This document shows positions 31,871 through 43,602 of a stretch of 64,000 bases of DNA, in pieces (the stretch's first letter is position 1; each line of letters begins with the position of its first letter). The DNA comes from Edaphochlamys debaryana (Eukaryota; Chlorophyta; Chlorophyceae; Chlamydomonadales). The stretch spans positions 124,001 to 188,000 of the forward strand of contig JAEHOE010000139.1 of assembly GCA_016858145.1 (NCBI GenBank). Reading direction: 5' to 3'. The notes below the pieces were generated by a model. It was not told where the DNA came from, made no database searches, and saw only the letters and a program-made list of their open reading frames with translations. The position numbers and the translations under genes are program-made.

Positions 31871-31895
31871 AACGCGGTCCCCCGTCCCCATAGTG
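31871..31895 (-). repeat. Right terminal inverted repeat of the island
   Basis: 25 bp ending CCCCGTCCCCATAGTG, perfect reverse complement of 9928-9952. Confidence 0.85.
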
Positions 31896-32037
31896 AACCT
31901 GTATCAGTCTGACGCGTCCATGCCTCCATCCTTGGCCCTAAAGCCGCCCCCGGGGGTCGGAGGGCAGAGCTCCATCAAACTGCATATTCACACTGATGAG
32001 GGACAATGTAACATTCCCGGGGACATGCGGTGTGGCA

Positions 32038-32493
32038 CAGTGATGGTGCTATCTTACTTTGGCGTAGCTAAGTCTTCCAGGGACAAACCCCCCTGGATGG
32101 GCCGGATTAGCTAAGTGCATGTAAGGACTGAGGCGCTGCAGCCGGCCTAATTAGCCAAGCGACGGACAGGGGGCGGCGCAGGCACAATGAGTCCTTTCTC
32201 TCAGGTAGGGTGCTAACAGGTCTGCGCAGGTTGCGACACACGCCCTACGTCCACAAGAAGGCGCTTCATCCATGTATGCACACACCCTGCCGCGCGGCTC
32301 TGCGGGTTGCCAGCCCTACCTATCGGGTCCACGCCTTGCTCACACTCCAACGATCAGCTAAGTACTGGTAAGGAAACGAGGTGCCTTGGCAGGAGAATTA
32401 GCCAAGTTCCACAGGGGCAAAAGTCTCAGATCACACGAATTAGCCAAGTTCACTTGGCTAAAAATTGTAAACTCAGGTAAGATAGCAACACTG
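32038..32493. mobile_element. Small non-autonomous DNA transposon (MITE-like), 456 bp
   Basis: The left end CAGTGATGGTGCTATCTTAC and the reverse complement of the right end, CAGTGTTGCTATCTTACC, form imperfect inverted repeats. Inside both ends lie several copies of a TTAGCCAAGT/AGCTAAGT motif (near 32068, 32106, 32150, 32358, 32397 and 32438, with one inverted copy ACTTGGCTAA at about 32452). No ORF. CAGTG termini are seen in hAT-like families, but I found no target duplication, so the superfamily is open. Confidence 0.55.
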
Positions 32494-32779
32494 GTCCGCC
32501 TGCCGTCCCCACTCCTTCCAGCCGGTCACTGAAACGTCCTGCAGCCAACGCGCATCGCTTGGCCGTCCGCACCCTAGCGCTTGGCTGTCTGCGCTCTAGC
32601 TCTTGCGTGCTTTCTGCCCCTCGCTCACTCCCCTAAGCCCATGCCTCCTGTGGGCATGCCAGCCGGCCGCCCAGTCCTTGCCTCGAGCCTTGCATATGTT
32701 TGTGAAGGTGCGACACAAGGTTCCCTCGTCTTGACGCCAAGTGTCTGCTCCCTCGAGCCCGGACGGTGCCCAAGCAGGC
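32494..32779. other. Unassigned spacer
   Basis: No gene or repeat recognised. Confidence 0.4.
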
Positions 32780-33375
32780 ACTAATAAGACACCGCTTCCA
32801 AGCTTCCAATCCTGCCCCCCGCACGCCCCCTCAGCCCAGTTTCTGCTCACGTACAGAGCACCAGCATTCGGCGTACACACGCTGCGGCAACCCCGGCCCC
32901 CCCGACCCCAGCGCCGCGTCCGCCCCCTCAGGCACCACCGCCACCTCAGCAGCCGCCAGCACGTACAGCCCCGGCGCCGTACACGTGATCCCGAACGGAT
33001 GCGATGCCGTACTGCGGGCGCCAACCGTCGCCGTGAATCCCGTACAACACCCGACCAACACACACGCCGCCGCGGGGGTCACGCCCAACAGGCCGCCTCC
33101 GCTGGCGGGGAGGCCGGTGCCGTCGGTGGTTGATGCATGGGCGTGTCCAGCCCAGCCGCCACCGCCGTACACGCTGTCGAACGCGTGAGGCCCATGGAGG
33201 GCCCGACCGGGCCCGTGCGGGTGTGTCCGGCTGGGCCCATGCCGCATATCGCTGACCGAGCGAGCCGCCGTACGCCGGCGCCGGCGCCGCCATCCACGCC
33301 CGCAGCGAGCGGCCCCATGCCACCGCCGCCGCCGTGATGGTCTGCCGTACCCGCCAGGCCCGCCGCGACGATGCC
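32780..33375 (-). pseudogene. Decayed partial copy of the TRS120 last exon and 3' UTR
   Basis: The minus strand here matches the C-terminal exon of the TRS120 gene (41318-42127). Shared runs include GWAGHAHAST, GLPASGGG and CTAPGLYVLAAAEVAV, and the match continues into the 3' flank (CCCCGCAC.CCCCCTCAGCCC). The copy has lost a block in the Gly/Tyr/His-rich region and carries frame-changing indels upstream of it. It has the same orientation as TRS120, 8-9 kb away, and its left-hand breakpoint abuts the stop codon of the U-box/ankyrin gene. No upstream exons are present, so it should not be translated as TRS120. Confidence 0.8.
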
Positions 33376-33381
33376 GCCCAG

Positions 33382-36300
33382 CTATGCTCCACCAAGCAGC
33401 TTTGCCACCGCTTGGTGCCCCATCTGGCTCGCCAACTCCCGAGCGGTCCTGCCTCCCTGCACATGCGCATCCATCCGTGCAACAGAGGTTACAAAGGTGC
33501 GCGAGCTTGAAGCCCGAAGTTCACTAGCAGGCAATCAGTGCGGCGTCAGCTGCCAGTGTGGCGTGGGAGCTTACCCTGTCTCTGGCGGCGCTGTTTGCTC
33601 CCGCTGCGAGCAGCACGCGGGCGGCGTCCATGTGGCCGTGGCAGGCGGCGGCCATCAGGGGCGTCGTGCCGTCCTGGGCAAGGGGGCATCGATGACAAGT
33701 TGGGCATGCAACGAAAAGGAGGAAACGGATAAAAAATACCGGATGGAGGCAAACACACCAAGGCACCGAGCCACCTGCGCGGCTCATCATAACGGGGCAT
33801 GTGGCACCCACGCACCGTCTGCAAGGCTGCGTCTTTGTTCGCCGCTGCGGCGAGGAGAGCCCGCATTGTCAGCGCGTGGCCCCTGGCTGCGGCCTCGTAC
33901 AGTGGGGTAGCGCCCGTCTGCACATGCATGTACGGATAGCGGCGGGCGCGGGACCGATATGGAAGGATGGAGCTAATGGAGCAAGTCTGGACATGCCGAG
34001 AACCTAACGTCAGGCCGCCCATGCTCACCGCCGTCGCTGCCTCCTTGCTTGCCCCGGCCTTAAGGAGTACCCGGATGGCCTCTGTGTGGCCGCCTTGGGC
34101 TGCGGCGTGCAGCGGGGTTGCGCCCGTCTGGTAGGTTGTGCGCGGTAGGCAAGGGAAGGGCCGGTGATTTCAGTGGGGTAGGGTAGGTGCGCGGTAGGCA
34201 ATGTATGTCAGGAAGGCGGAAGGCGGCATACATATGCACCGACCCCAGCCCTCACAACGTTGTGAGGGCTCCGGGCTAGCTAACCCGAAGCCCCCCTACT
34301 CACATCCGTCGCTGCCTCCTTGTTCACCCCGGCCGCAAGGAGCGCTTGGATGGCCTCTGTGTGGCCGCCTTTGGCGGCGGCGTGGATTGGGGTTGCGCCC
34401 GTCTGTCATAATGTGTGCGGGTACAGTGCGTGGGGATAAAGCAAAGGCACGGTACGTAAGGCGGAGAGGGGCGGCGGCGCGCGCGCACGCGGATGCGGCG
34501 AGGCTCAGACAAGTGGATACGTCAGCCCCAATCCGCGCACCAAAGCGTCTGCTGCGTCCTTCTTTGCCCCCGCAGCAAGCAGAGTCCGCAGCGCAAGCGT
34601 GTGACCGTGTGCTGCGGCCGAGTAGAGAGGAGTGGCGCCGGCCTGCGCGGGAGGGGCGTGTGCGGGAGGGACTGCGCGTTGAGTGGACGGAGTCAGCAGA
34701 GGCTGAAGGCTGGCGGAGGGCGTGCCGGTGCAGGCGTTTGCGTCTCCACCGTGCCGGACGGGGGCAGGGCCGTTGGGCGGCGAGGGCTGGCGGCTGCTGC
34801 GGTGGCCATCCTATGACGCAGCTGCCTCGCTCCACGCCGAGGGGCGTGCATGCATGGTCTCACCTGGTCCCGAGCGTCCACGTCCGCGCCAGCCGCCAGC
34901 AGCCGCCGCAGCTCAGCCACGTCCCCCCGCGCCGCCGCCGCATGCAGCGTGGCGGGCCCCGCCGGCTCCACCGCCACCTCCACCGCCGGCGGTGCCGTGG
35001 GCTCCGCCTTGGGCCGTGCCGCCTCCCACGGCACAGTCGCACCCACGGCCACAGGAGGTGTGAAGGACGGCGCCGCCGCTGGTCCCAGCGCCGGTGGGGC
35101 CGTCACAGGCACCGGCCCCGCTGTGAGGCCCACTACTACTGGCAGTGCGGGCGGCGCGAGTGCCGGCCCCGCCGCCGTCAGGCCCAGCGCGTGGCGCCGG
35201 GGCCCCGAGGCCGTGGGCAGGCCGTCCGCCTGCTCGTGCGTGAGGCCCGCCTCGTGCAGCCACTCCTCGATGACATCGCGGAGGCTCCGGTTGGGCGCCA
35301 CCGCCTTGGACCGCAGCGTCGCGTCTGCGGCAACGGACACCAGGGTGCAGGCTGACCTTGAGACCTGGCTCCCCACATACCCAGCTCTAGATTGAGCCCT
35401 AGGCAGTAGAGGTGCACGCATGCAGCGGCAGCAACGTCAAGCAGCAAGGCCCGCCCCACGGCCCACGCACTGGACAGCGGGTCCGTGTCCCTCAGCGCCA
35501 GGTGGCGCTCGATGGCCGCCCGCTCGTACGTGTGGCCGGACTCCACCAGGATCACGGGGTCCCGCATAACGCACTGCGTGATGGGGCAGGCGAAGGACGG
35601 CGGTACGCAGCGCGGCGGCGGCGCGGTGGCACCGCCGGCGGCGGCATGGGCGCCGCCGTCGCTGCCCAGCGTCTGCTGCGGCCCCAGGCTGAGGGCGGCC
35701 ATGATCTGCTCCAGGTAGAGCGCCTCCGCCGCGTCCTTGGCCCTCCGCAGGCCCTCCGCCTCCGCCTGCAGGGCCTGCAGCATGTCCGTGAGCTCCTAGG
35801 AGGGGGGGGATGCATCACGGCAAGGCAGGAGTTGGGTTGAGTAGTCAGGGGCTGGTGCAGAGGGAGAGGGCGGAGGCACGAGGCACGCAAGCGGCCAAGC
35901 ACGCATACCAGCACGCGCATGGGTGGCGGGCAGTCATCACGAGGTGGATGGAGGGGGGACACTGGGGGAGCACTGAGCGCGCCTCACCTCCCGAGACGGT
36001 CCCCCGGCCGCACCGCCCGCCACGAAGCCCGCCTCCCTGAGGCAGCCCACGACCACTCGCCGCAGCTCTGCCTCCCGCTGGGCGCTGCTGAGTTGGAGGT
36101 CTGCCCCCAGCCGCACCACCTCGTCCCTCAGGCCCGCGGCCTGCGCCTGCATGCCCCTGAGCACCTGCGGGTGGGGGGGCAGTCCTCGGTGGTTACAATG
36201 AGGGACCCCAGCGGGGTGCACGGCAGCTGAACGCCGTGGCTTGGCAGCCAACCTCACGGGCTTGACCCCTGCAAGCCAGCACGCCGCTGTACCCGGGCTC

Positions 36301-37257
36301 CAAACGAGATCTAGTGAAGACCATCCATCACCTCAACGTGGGGCATGTAACGCACATCTCCCGCCTCGGTCACGGCCAAAAAGATGTGGTCCGCAGACAC
36401 CTTGTCCCAATCCGACGGGGCCGGCCCCACCCCGGCAAAGCACTGAAGGCGCGCTCCGGGGGCAGGGCGGCCTGGGTAAAGCTTATGACCTGCAGACCCC
36501 TGTTATTGATCCATCACGCCTCCGCCCCGGTCGTTGACCGCCGCCTGTGACCAAACCCTCTGAAGCCCCCCTTGCCCTCACCCGGTCAACCCCGCGCCCC
36601 GACCTCACCTCCAGCCGCACGTTGACCAGCCCCTCCCGCACCGCCTCGAACTCGCGCCGCAGCTCCGACTGCTGCTGCAGCCCCAGCACCGCCTGCAGGG
36701 GGCCCAGCGAGGCCGCCAGCCGGGCGGCCACCGCCTTGAGGCTCGCCACGTAGTCGCCTGGGGCACCAGGGGCAGGGCAGGTGAGCGAGCGCAGGGCCGG
36801 GCCTAGGCCGGCGGGGCCTGGCGCGGGCCTAGGCACGAAGCACCCCTGCCGCCTCGACTGGCACGCACCCGCCCGGATGAACTTGATCAGCTTTCGGTCA
36901 GCGCCCAGCTTGTCGGCCAGCTGCTTGCATTCCTTGAGGCACGAGAGAATGTTCTGCCGCGAATCAGGGAGCGGGACGGGAAGTTGTGGCGCGAGGCTAG
37001 GGCCAAGCAGCACCGGCCAAACACTCCGACCAAATTACCTGCAGCGAGTTCTCGGCTTGGGCCCGGCGCTCGTCGTTGGCGCATTGTGCAAGTTCGTCGC
37101 AAGCCAACTCCACCACGTCCTCGACTGCTCTCATCTGCTTGGCTAGAAGGATTGCGTCTCCTTTCAGTTCTTTCATGGCCTTGATCTGTTCGGCGACCAT
37201 CCTCGCCAACGCTACCACCGCTGAGGCGCCGCTCAGAATAGTTGTTATAGGCTCCAT
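33382..37257 (-). CDS. U-box E3 ubiquitin ligase with MLKL/HeLo-like N-terminus and ankyrin repeats, 663 aa
   Basis: Twelve exons join in phase: 37257-37039, 36953-36869, 36757-36609, 36164-35988, 35795-35471, 35324-34864, 34642-34541, 34402-34304, 34127-34029, 33917-33816, 33673-33575, 33456-33382 (1,992 nt). Residues 1-155 (MEPITTILSGASAVVALARM onward) are all-helical with the spacing and Leu/Ala pattern of MLKL-type four-helix N-terminal domains. A coiled-coil region follows. The U-box is at about 255-345, with CPITQCVMRDPV, GHTYERAAI, DPLS and PNRSLRDVIEEWL, the surface that binds E2-ubiquitin. Ankyrin repeats fill the C-terminus (TGATPLHAAA...HTEAI..LL.AG), one 33-34-residue unit per exon. 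It should transfer ubiquitin to partners bound by the ankyrins; substrates are unknown. The HeLo-like call is by eye. Confidence 0.85.
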
Positions 37258-37702
37258 TCTTTGCGACTGATCCGCTTCAGCCTGTGCCATGCCAAGCGGT
37301 CTCAAGGGGTGAGAACTGCCGCACTGTTTGATCGAATGGTGCGAGGGCGTGAACGCGTGATATCACTCGTATGGTTGAAACGGAAACATGGGAACATGCA
37401 CTTGCAAAGGATTCATGGCCAGCGACTGAGAGTGGAGATGAGAACCACAACCAACCGCTGTCGGACGCCGTCGCGCCTCATCCAGCGTACCATCACCTTC
37501 TGCTCAGCTCGACCCTGGGCCGTACGAGGGAGAGTTGGTTCCCCCCTCCCCACCATCTCGTCACACTCATCAAGCTTTGCACCCCCTCCCCTGATCTTGC
37601 GCTCCCGCCGCCCCCTTACACCCCCTGAAGCCCTCCCTTTCGGAGCAATTCTGATGCGCGCCTGCCTCTACATGCTGCGGCATCACACCGCCTCCCGCCC
37701 CC
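37258..37702. promoter_or_regulatory. Intergenic region holding the U-box gene promoter
   Basis: 445 bp between the start of the U-box gene and the end of the LRR gene, both on the minus strand. No TATA box or repeat stood out; the position alone supports promoter content. Confidence 0.4.
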
Positions 37703-40700
37703 TCAGCCCTGCGCCGCCGGCCGCGCCAGGAACGGGTTCTCCCGCGCCACCGCCTCGGGCAACGGCAGGTCCAGGTCCTCCTCGCCCCACGGCAGGCGCC
37801 GCACGGAGCGCAGCTCCTGCGGGCCCAGCCGCGGGCAGCGCTCCAGCGCCAGGCGGCGCAGGCACGGGCAGGCGCCGCCCAGCAGCGCGTCCAGCCCCGC
37901 GGGGCTCACCAGGGGCAGGTCCGAGGCGTACAGCGCTTCCAGCGTGGGGCCGCAGTGGGCGGCGATGGCCTTGAGCGACGCGTCGGTGAGGTCCAGGCAG
38001 CCGCCGATGCCTGGGGGTGTTGGTTGAATGAAGGAAATGGTGGAGTAGGTCAGGACTTGCGTGTGGGTCGCCTGTGTGAGCGTGTGACGTTGCGTGCGGT
38101 GCAAGACTGGCTGCCGCCCTCACCGATCAGGCGCAGCCCCGGCAGCAGCGACGCAATGGTGTCCACGTCGCCGTCCCGCAGCGCCTCGAAGCCTGAGAAC
38201 CCGAACTCCAGCAGCCCGGGGAACGCGACCGCGGCGAAGAGGACACCTGTAGGGCGCGGTGGGGAGGGAAGGGAGGGGGAGCGCACTTAGACCGTCTAGT
38301 TTGAGGGAGCACGCGGAGGGCGGGAAGTCCGGCGCCCCCTGCGCACAGGCGATGGGCGAATCGTGCGGGCCGCACCCTGAACGGTCATCCCCGACGCGTA
38401 GCACACGTCGAGGGACGTCAGCGAGGCGGCCGCGGCGGCCGCAAGGGACCGCAGGCTGGCATCCGTGATCTGGGAGCAGCAGCTGAGGTTGACGGTCTCG
38501 AGGCGCGGGTTGGCGGCGAAGAGGGGGGCCAGGTCCTCGTCCGTGACGCACCTGGACAGGCAAACAGAGGGGCCCGGAGCATTACGGAGTACAGCATGCA
38601 ACCTAGCTAGCAGTAGAAAAGACGCCGAATCCATTGGGGAGCTGGACCCGCCGTTCGTCTTGACCCACCGATACCCTCCCAGACCCCCGATCCTACTCAC
38701 TCCACGCCTCTCAGCCTGAGCTCCGTCAGGCAAGTGGCGGCGCAGCCCCGCAGGCCCAGGCCCAGTCCGGGACCACCCTGCCAATATGACAGGTTGAGGA
38801 TGCGCAGGGAGGAAAGGCGCGCAAACGCGGCAGGCAGGGCCTCCTCGCAGCCGGAGCTCGAGCAGCAGCCTGTGTGCGTGGGTGGGGGGGTGGGGGTGGG
38901 GGGTTGGGGTTGGAGGCGACAATAGCGAACATGCAGGGCCGTCAGGCTGGGGCAGAGTAGATGCATCTGTGCTATCTCAACTCCGGGACCACCCCAGGCC
39001 CACCCCAGGCCCACCCCAGGCCCACCCGCCAGGTCTAGCAGCCTCAGGTGCTCCCCGCTGCGGGCCAGCAGCTCCATGACGATGCGCAGGTCCCCCTGGT
39101 AGAGCTCGGGCTCGGGTCTGGAGGAGAGGGGGCAGGGGGTGGGGGTGCCCGTGGGTGGCTGGGGGTGGTTCAGGCTGCTGGGTGGAGGCCGACGGGGAAG
39201 ACGGGTGGCGGGGAGCAGGCGGGCGGTTTCGCAGCTTGCAATTCAAGTCCATTTGGCGCGGACTCACGATGCCTCGCCCAGCCAGCCGAGGCGCAGGGTG
39301 GTCAGGCGCGGCCCCACCAGCCGCGCCACCGCCCGGGCCAGGTCCTCTCCGCCCTCCTCCTTGTCCTGGGAAAAGCGCACGCCCTGACGTTTGACGGGCA
39401 GGGCATCGGAATATCTCGTGAACCGGACAAGTTAGGAGGAAGGCAGCAGCTCTTCGTCCCCCCCCCCCCCACCCCACACCCCCCCACCCCACCCCACACG
39501 CCTGCAGGTCCAGGTGCTCCAGCTGCAGGCGGCAGTAGTCGGGCGCGCCCAGCAGGCCCTGCGAGCGTGAGGATTGGGACAGAGGTAGTGGGAAGCAAGG
39601 GGCCGAGGCTCGGCATCAAGGCTCTCGGCTCGATCGTGTTGGCTCTCTCTCTCTGGGTGCCTCAAAACGCCTACGCCCCTCCCTGGCTTCCTCCCCCTCC
39701 CTCACCTCGATGATGCCGCGATCTCCAATGCTCTCACAGCCCCTGGAGAGCGGAGACACGCGTATAATGTCGACCGCCCTTCGCTCCCCGCCCCGCTTCC
39801 CCACCCCCGCTTGCCTTGCCACCAGGGACCTGAGCGACGGGCAGCTGCGCGCCAGGGACCCAAGCAGGTCTGCGGAGTAGAGGCTGGGGTCGAAAGAGGC
39901 GAGGTGGGTGGAAGGGGGCGAGGTGGGGTCGGTGCAGATTGCGAATGAGGCACGCAGGAACGCTTGGCGGTTGTTGCTTGCCCTGATGCCTGCCAGTTGT
40001 GCCAAGCGAGCAAGCTTAGACGCCACCCGCGCACCTGCACCCTGACATATCGATGTGGACCAGGCGCTGGCACCTGGAGGGGTGGGGAGGTGGGAACGCG
40101 TCGCAATGGGGACAAGGTAAGGGGCAATCAAGCCGCGGGTGAATCTGACCGGCGGACGCCGAATCTCGGCTTGCCCACCGTGAGATGTTCTCCAGTCCTG
40201 TGGTCTGGAGCCAGGGGCATCCTGCCAGGTGTAATTTCTCCACTTGTGACCCCATCTGCAGGAGTGTCGGGAATGCACATGCATGTGTTGCATGTGTTGC
40301 CCATGAAGCACCACCTTACACCAGGCCTGGTTGACTTTGACCCCGCTCTCCCCTCTGCACGCACCTGCGAGATTAGTGCGGACAGTCGGTTTCCCATGTC
40401 GGAGGCCTCCTTGCGGGAGAAGGTGCGGCCCGGCTCAGTGCCGCCCACATCTTGCCTGGGTGTTGCGGTTGTTAGGGCGAGGGCGGAAAGGGCTTAGAGG
40501 GTTGTGTCGCGGGATCGAAGGCGAGACGAGCATCAATGCCGTAAGCTTGGACTGCTCTCTCGTGCAGCACTTGGTCGGCCGGCGCCAGAAGCAAGCCAAT
40601 GCCTCGCTCGATCGACTACGATGCCGAGTTCTCACTCCGAGCCCGCAAGCCCTCGGCTTGGTAACTAGGTAGACCAACGTCGCCCTTTTTTCAAGCCTTC

Positions 40701-40743
40701 CTCCAAAGCCCAACTGGTCCTACCATTTCACTTCTTGCGGCAT
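37703..40743 (-). CDS. Leucine-rich-repeat protein (AMN1/F-box-LRR type), 457 aa
   Basis: Thirteen exons join in phase: 40743-40724, 40455-40365, 40255-40179, 40073-40035, 39883-39815, 39742-39706, 39558-39502, 39383-39268, 39117-39026, 38869-38701, 38551-38376, 38246-38124, 38010-37703 (1,374 nt). Cysteine-containing LRRs run through it: VEKLHLAGCPWLQTTGLENI, LVHIDMSGC, GCESIGDRGI, LETVNLSCCSQITDASLRSL and LDLTDASLKAIAAHC. This repeat type forms the substrate-binding arc of SCF F-box proteins and of AMN1. The 37-residue N-terminus has no recognisable F-box, so AMN1-like or another adaptor role is as likely. Two introns (after 39815 and after 39502) use GC donors; both are required to keep the LRR frame. 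There is no signal peptide or membrane segment. Confidence 0.85.
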
Positions 40744-41317
40744 CTTGCAGGCTCAATCCTGAAACTCGTCGCCAGCGGCGGAAGCTTGGTCGACGCTAAG
40801 CTCAGTAGTAAGCTCTCACGTCTAAAGTTGCCTCGCGGCAGGCAAGGTCAAGAACTCGCGACGGGCCTGGGCCTGTCGTATTCTCGGCCAGTCTGGATCT
40901 GCGTACGGCTCCCCACCATGCTCTAACCACGTCCTCTGCTCTCCCTGGCGGCCGGGTTGCACTGGACCCATAACGCAACCCACGCGGGGGCAGGGGTGTG
41001 GACGTGTGGTACTGCACTGCGCATGATCCACCCGCCGTCAGACCTCCCTTTACACTTGCCTCCAGCTGGACTCCATGCCCAATCGCCCCAGCCCCCGCTG
41101 CCCCCCGCTGGCCCTGCGACAGACAGCTCCCTGCCCGCCGTCCTTAATGTAGCCACCGAAGACACCGCTGCCAAGCTCTCGATCCTACCCCCCGCACTCC
41201 CCCTCAGCCCATGCCTCCTACGGCCCCGCAACAGCCATCGAAGGCACCGGTCTCGATCTAGCCCTAAATCTGCCTGCACCGTGCATTCCCCTCGGCCCAT
41301 GCACCTGTGGTCCCTGC
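40744..41317. other. Intergenic: LRR promoter and TRS120 3' flank
   Basis: No gene. The portion from about 41150 to 41320 is TRS120 3' UTR; a related sequence is found at 32780-32880 in the duplicated copy. Confidence 0.5.
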
Positions 41318-43562
41318 TCACGTGCAGAGCACGAGCATTCGGTCGCAGCTGGCATACACACGCTGCGGCCCCGCCGGCCCCCCGGACCCCAGCGCCGCGT
41401 CCGCCCCCTCGGGCACCACCGCCACCTCAGCAGCCGCCAGCACGTACAGCCCCGGCGCCGTACACGTGATCCCGAACGGATGCGATGCCGTACTGCGGGC
41501 GCCAACCGTCACCGTGAAGCCCGTACAGCACCCGACCAGCACGCACGCCGCCGCCGGGGTCCCGCCCACCATACCGCCTCCGCTGGCGGGGAGGCCCGTG
41601 CCGTCGGCGGTTGATGCGTGGGCATGTCCAGCCCAACCGCCACCGCCGTACAAGCTGTCAACCGCATGGGGCCCATGGTGGGCCCGACCGGGCCCGTGCG
41701 GGTGTGCCCGGCTGGGCCCGTGCCGCACATTGCTGACCGAGCCGCCGTACGCGGACGCGGGCGCCGCGTGTGCGCCGTACATCTGGTGCGGCATGCCGTG
41801 AACGCTGGCCGATCCGCCGTACACGCCAACAGAGAGCCCGCCGCCGCCGTGATGCCCTGCCGTACCCGCCAGGCCCGCCGCCACGATGGCGCCGTACCCG
41901 CCGTACACGCCGGGCCCGTGCTGGGAGTGCGAGTGCTGGTGTGCGAGGGTCCGGTGGCCGGGCCCGGCGGGGCCCGATGGGTGGTCCCCGTGGGGCCCGT
42001 ACGCGGTGGAGAGGTGGTGGCTGGCGGCCGAGGGAGGGCCGGCGTGGCTGGCGGCGATGGAGACTCGGAGGGTGTGTGGGTGGGTGCCCCGGTTGTGGAG
42101 CAGCAGCTGCATGCGGAGGAGGTCGCCTGGAGGGGGGAGGGGGGAATGGATGAGGGGGACGGGGTACAGGGGATGCGTGTTGACAGGTAGGAAAAGGCGG
42201 AGCCGACTGAGCATGCGCGCAAGATCTGCCGTAGCGCCTTGCCTGTGCGCATGGGGAGGCGTGCACGGGGAGGCGTGCCAGCCGGCGCCGAAGCTGACGC
42301 CCTCTTGCCTCCTCCCTCCGATCCCTCCACGCCCCCCGCTCACCCAGGCTGACGTGCAGGCCCCACACCGACCCCGCCAGGCTGGGGGGCATCAGCCCCA
42401 GCGCCTGGGGGGAGCGAGGGGAGGGGACCGGGAGCACAGTCAGCGCCTGGGCGTGTCCTCGGCAGAGCTGCAGCCTCGCCTGCACCTCCACGCACGGTGA
42501 TGCCTCCACGCAAGAAGGGTAGCACGGCAGCCCGGCTGCAGTAAGCCCTTGCCAGGTGCAGTGCGCCTAGCGCATGCCCTCCGACAGACCACCCGAATCC
42601 CCCTCCGCCCCCCCCCCCCCTTCCCCCCGGGGCTCCTTACGTGCAGGCGTGCGGTCAGGTCCTCCAGCCGAGGGGTGGCGGCAGCGCCGGGGCAGGCGGG
42701 AGGCAGCGCCTGCGGGAGGGGGGTAGGCAACGGGGCCGGGTGGGGTGAGGTGGGCGATGACGATGCCCCCAATTGCCTAAACGGTATTTCCCCACCGACG
42801 GACGCTCCACGCCGCCCCCGCCCTCCTTGACATCAACTGACCCCACTCGGCCTTCAACCCCCACACCTGGAACTGGCAGTGCAGGGTGGAGGGGTGCAGC
42901 GCGTGCACCGCCGTGGTGGACATGGACTGGGGGGGGGGAGGGTTTGGGGGGGCAGGCAACGCTGGGACGTCAAGATGGGTTTGCCCCGTTGATCTCACAC
43001 TCACCCCAAGGTCACACACTCGGTTTAAGGCAAACCAAGCCCCGCGACCCACCATCCCAGCCAGCCAGCCAGCAACCCATTGAAGCTAGATTCCCCGTGA
43101 GGAATACCCACTAGTCCTCACCGGCCCCTGAAACCCTTCCTGGCTCCCCACCACGGACTCGCTCTCCGGCCCCAACCCTACGCCCCTGGAGCTCACCCTC
43201 GCGATGTCCACCGCCGCCAGCCGCACCATGCCCCTCGGCGGCGCCCGCCCCGCCGCCGCCTCCGACAGCCCCGTCACCAGCTCCCACCCCACCGCCCAGC
43301 CCTCCGCCAGCGCCTCCGCCGCCGCCATCCTGTCAGCCTCCTCCGCCAGCTCGCCGCCGCCGCCGTCGCTGCCGCCGCCGCCAGCGCCGCCGGCGGAGGC
43401 GTCGGCTGCTGCTGCCGCCGCCCCAACGGCGGCGGCGGCAGGGATGGTGACGGAGAGGGTGTGCATGCGGCGGAGGCTGGTGCCGCCGATGCTGGCGGCG
43501 CGGAGGCGGGAGCTGGAGAGCTGGCGGAGGGGGCTGGGCTCGTCGCCGCCCTCGGAGAAGCG

Positions 43563-43602
<40 letters not shown>

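Larger units (their letters stand above)
9928..31895. mobile_element. 22 kb repeat island with CACTA-type inverted ends
   Basis: Bases 9928-9952 are an exact reverse complement of 31871-31895: 25 bp beginning CACTATGGGGACGGG. Both ends are followed inward by 200-400 bp packed with AACGC/GCGTT motifs, the usual design of subterminal transposase-binding arrays. CACTA (EnSpm) transposons start with CACTA and have such subterminal repeats, so a giant non-autonomous or composite CACTA-like element is my reading. No transposase ORF was found inside. The bases just outside (CGA on the left, AAC on the right) do not make a 3-bp target duplication, so two independent element ends cannot be excluded. 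The contents are LINE-like, gypsy and satellite sequences annotated separately. Confidence 0.5.
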
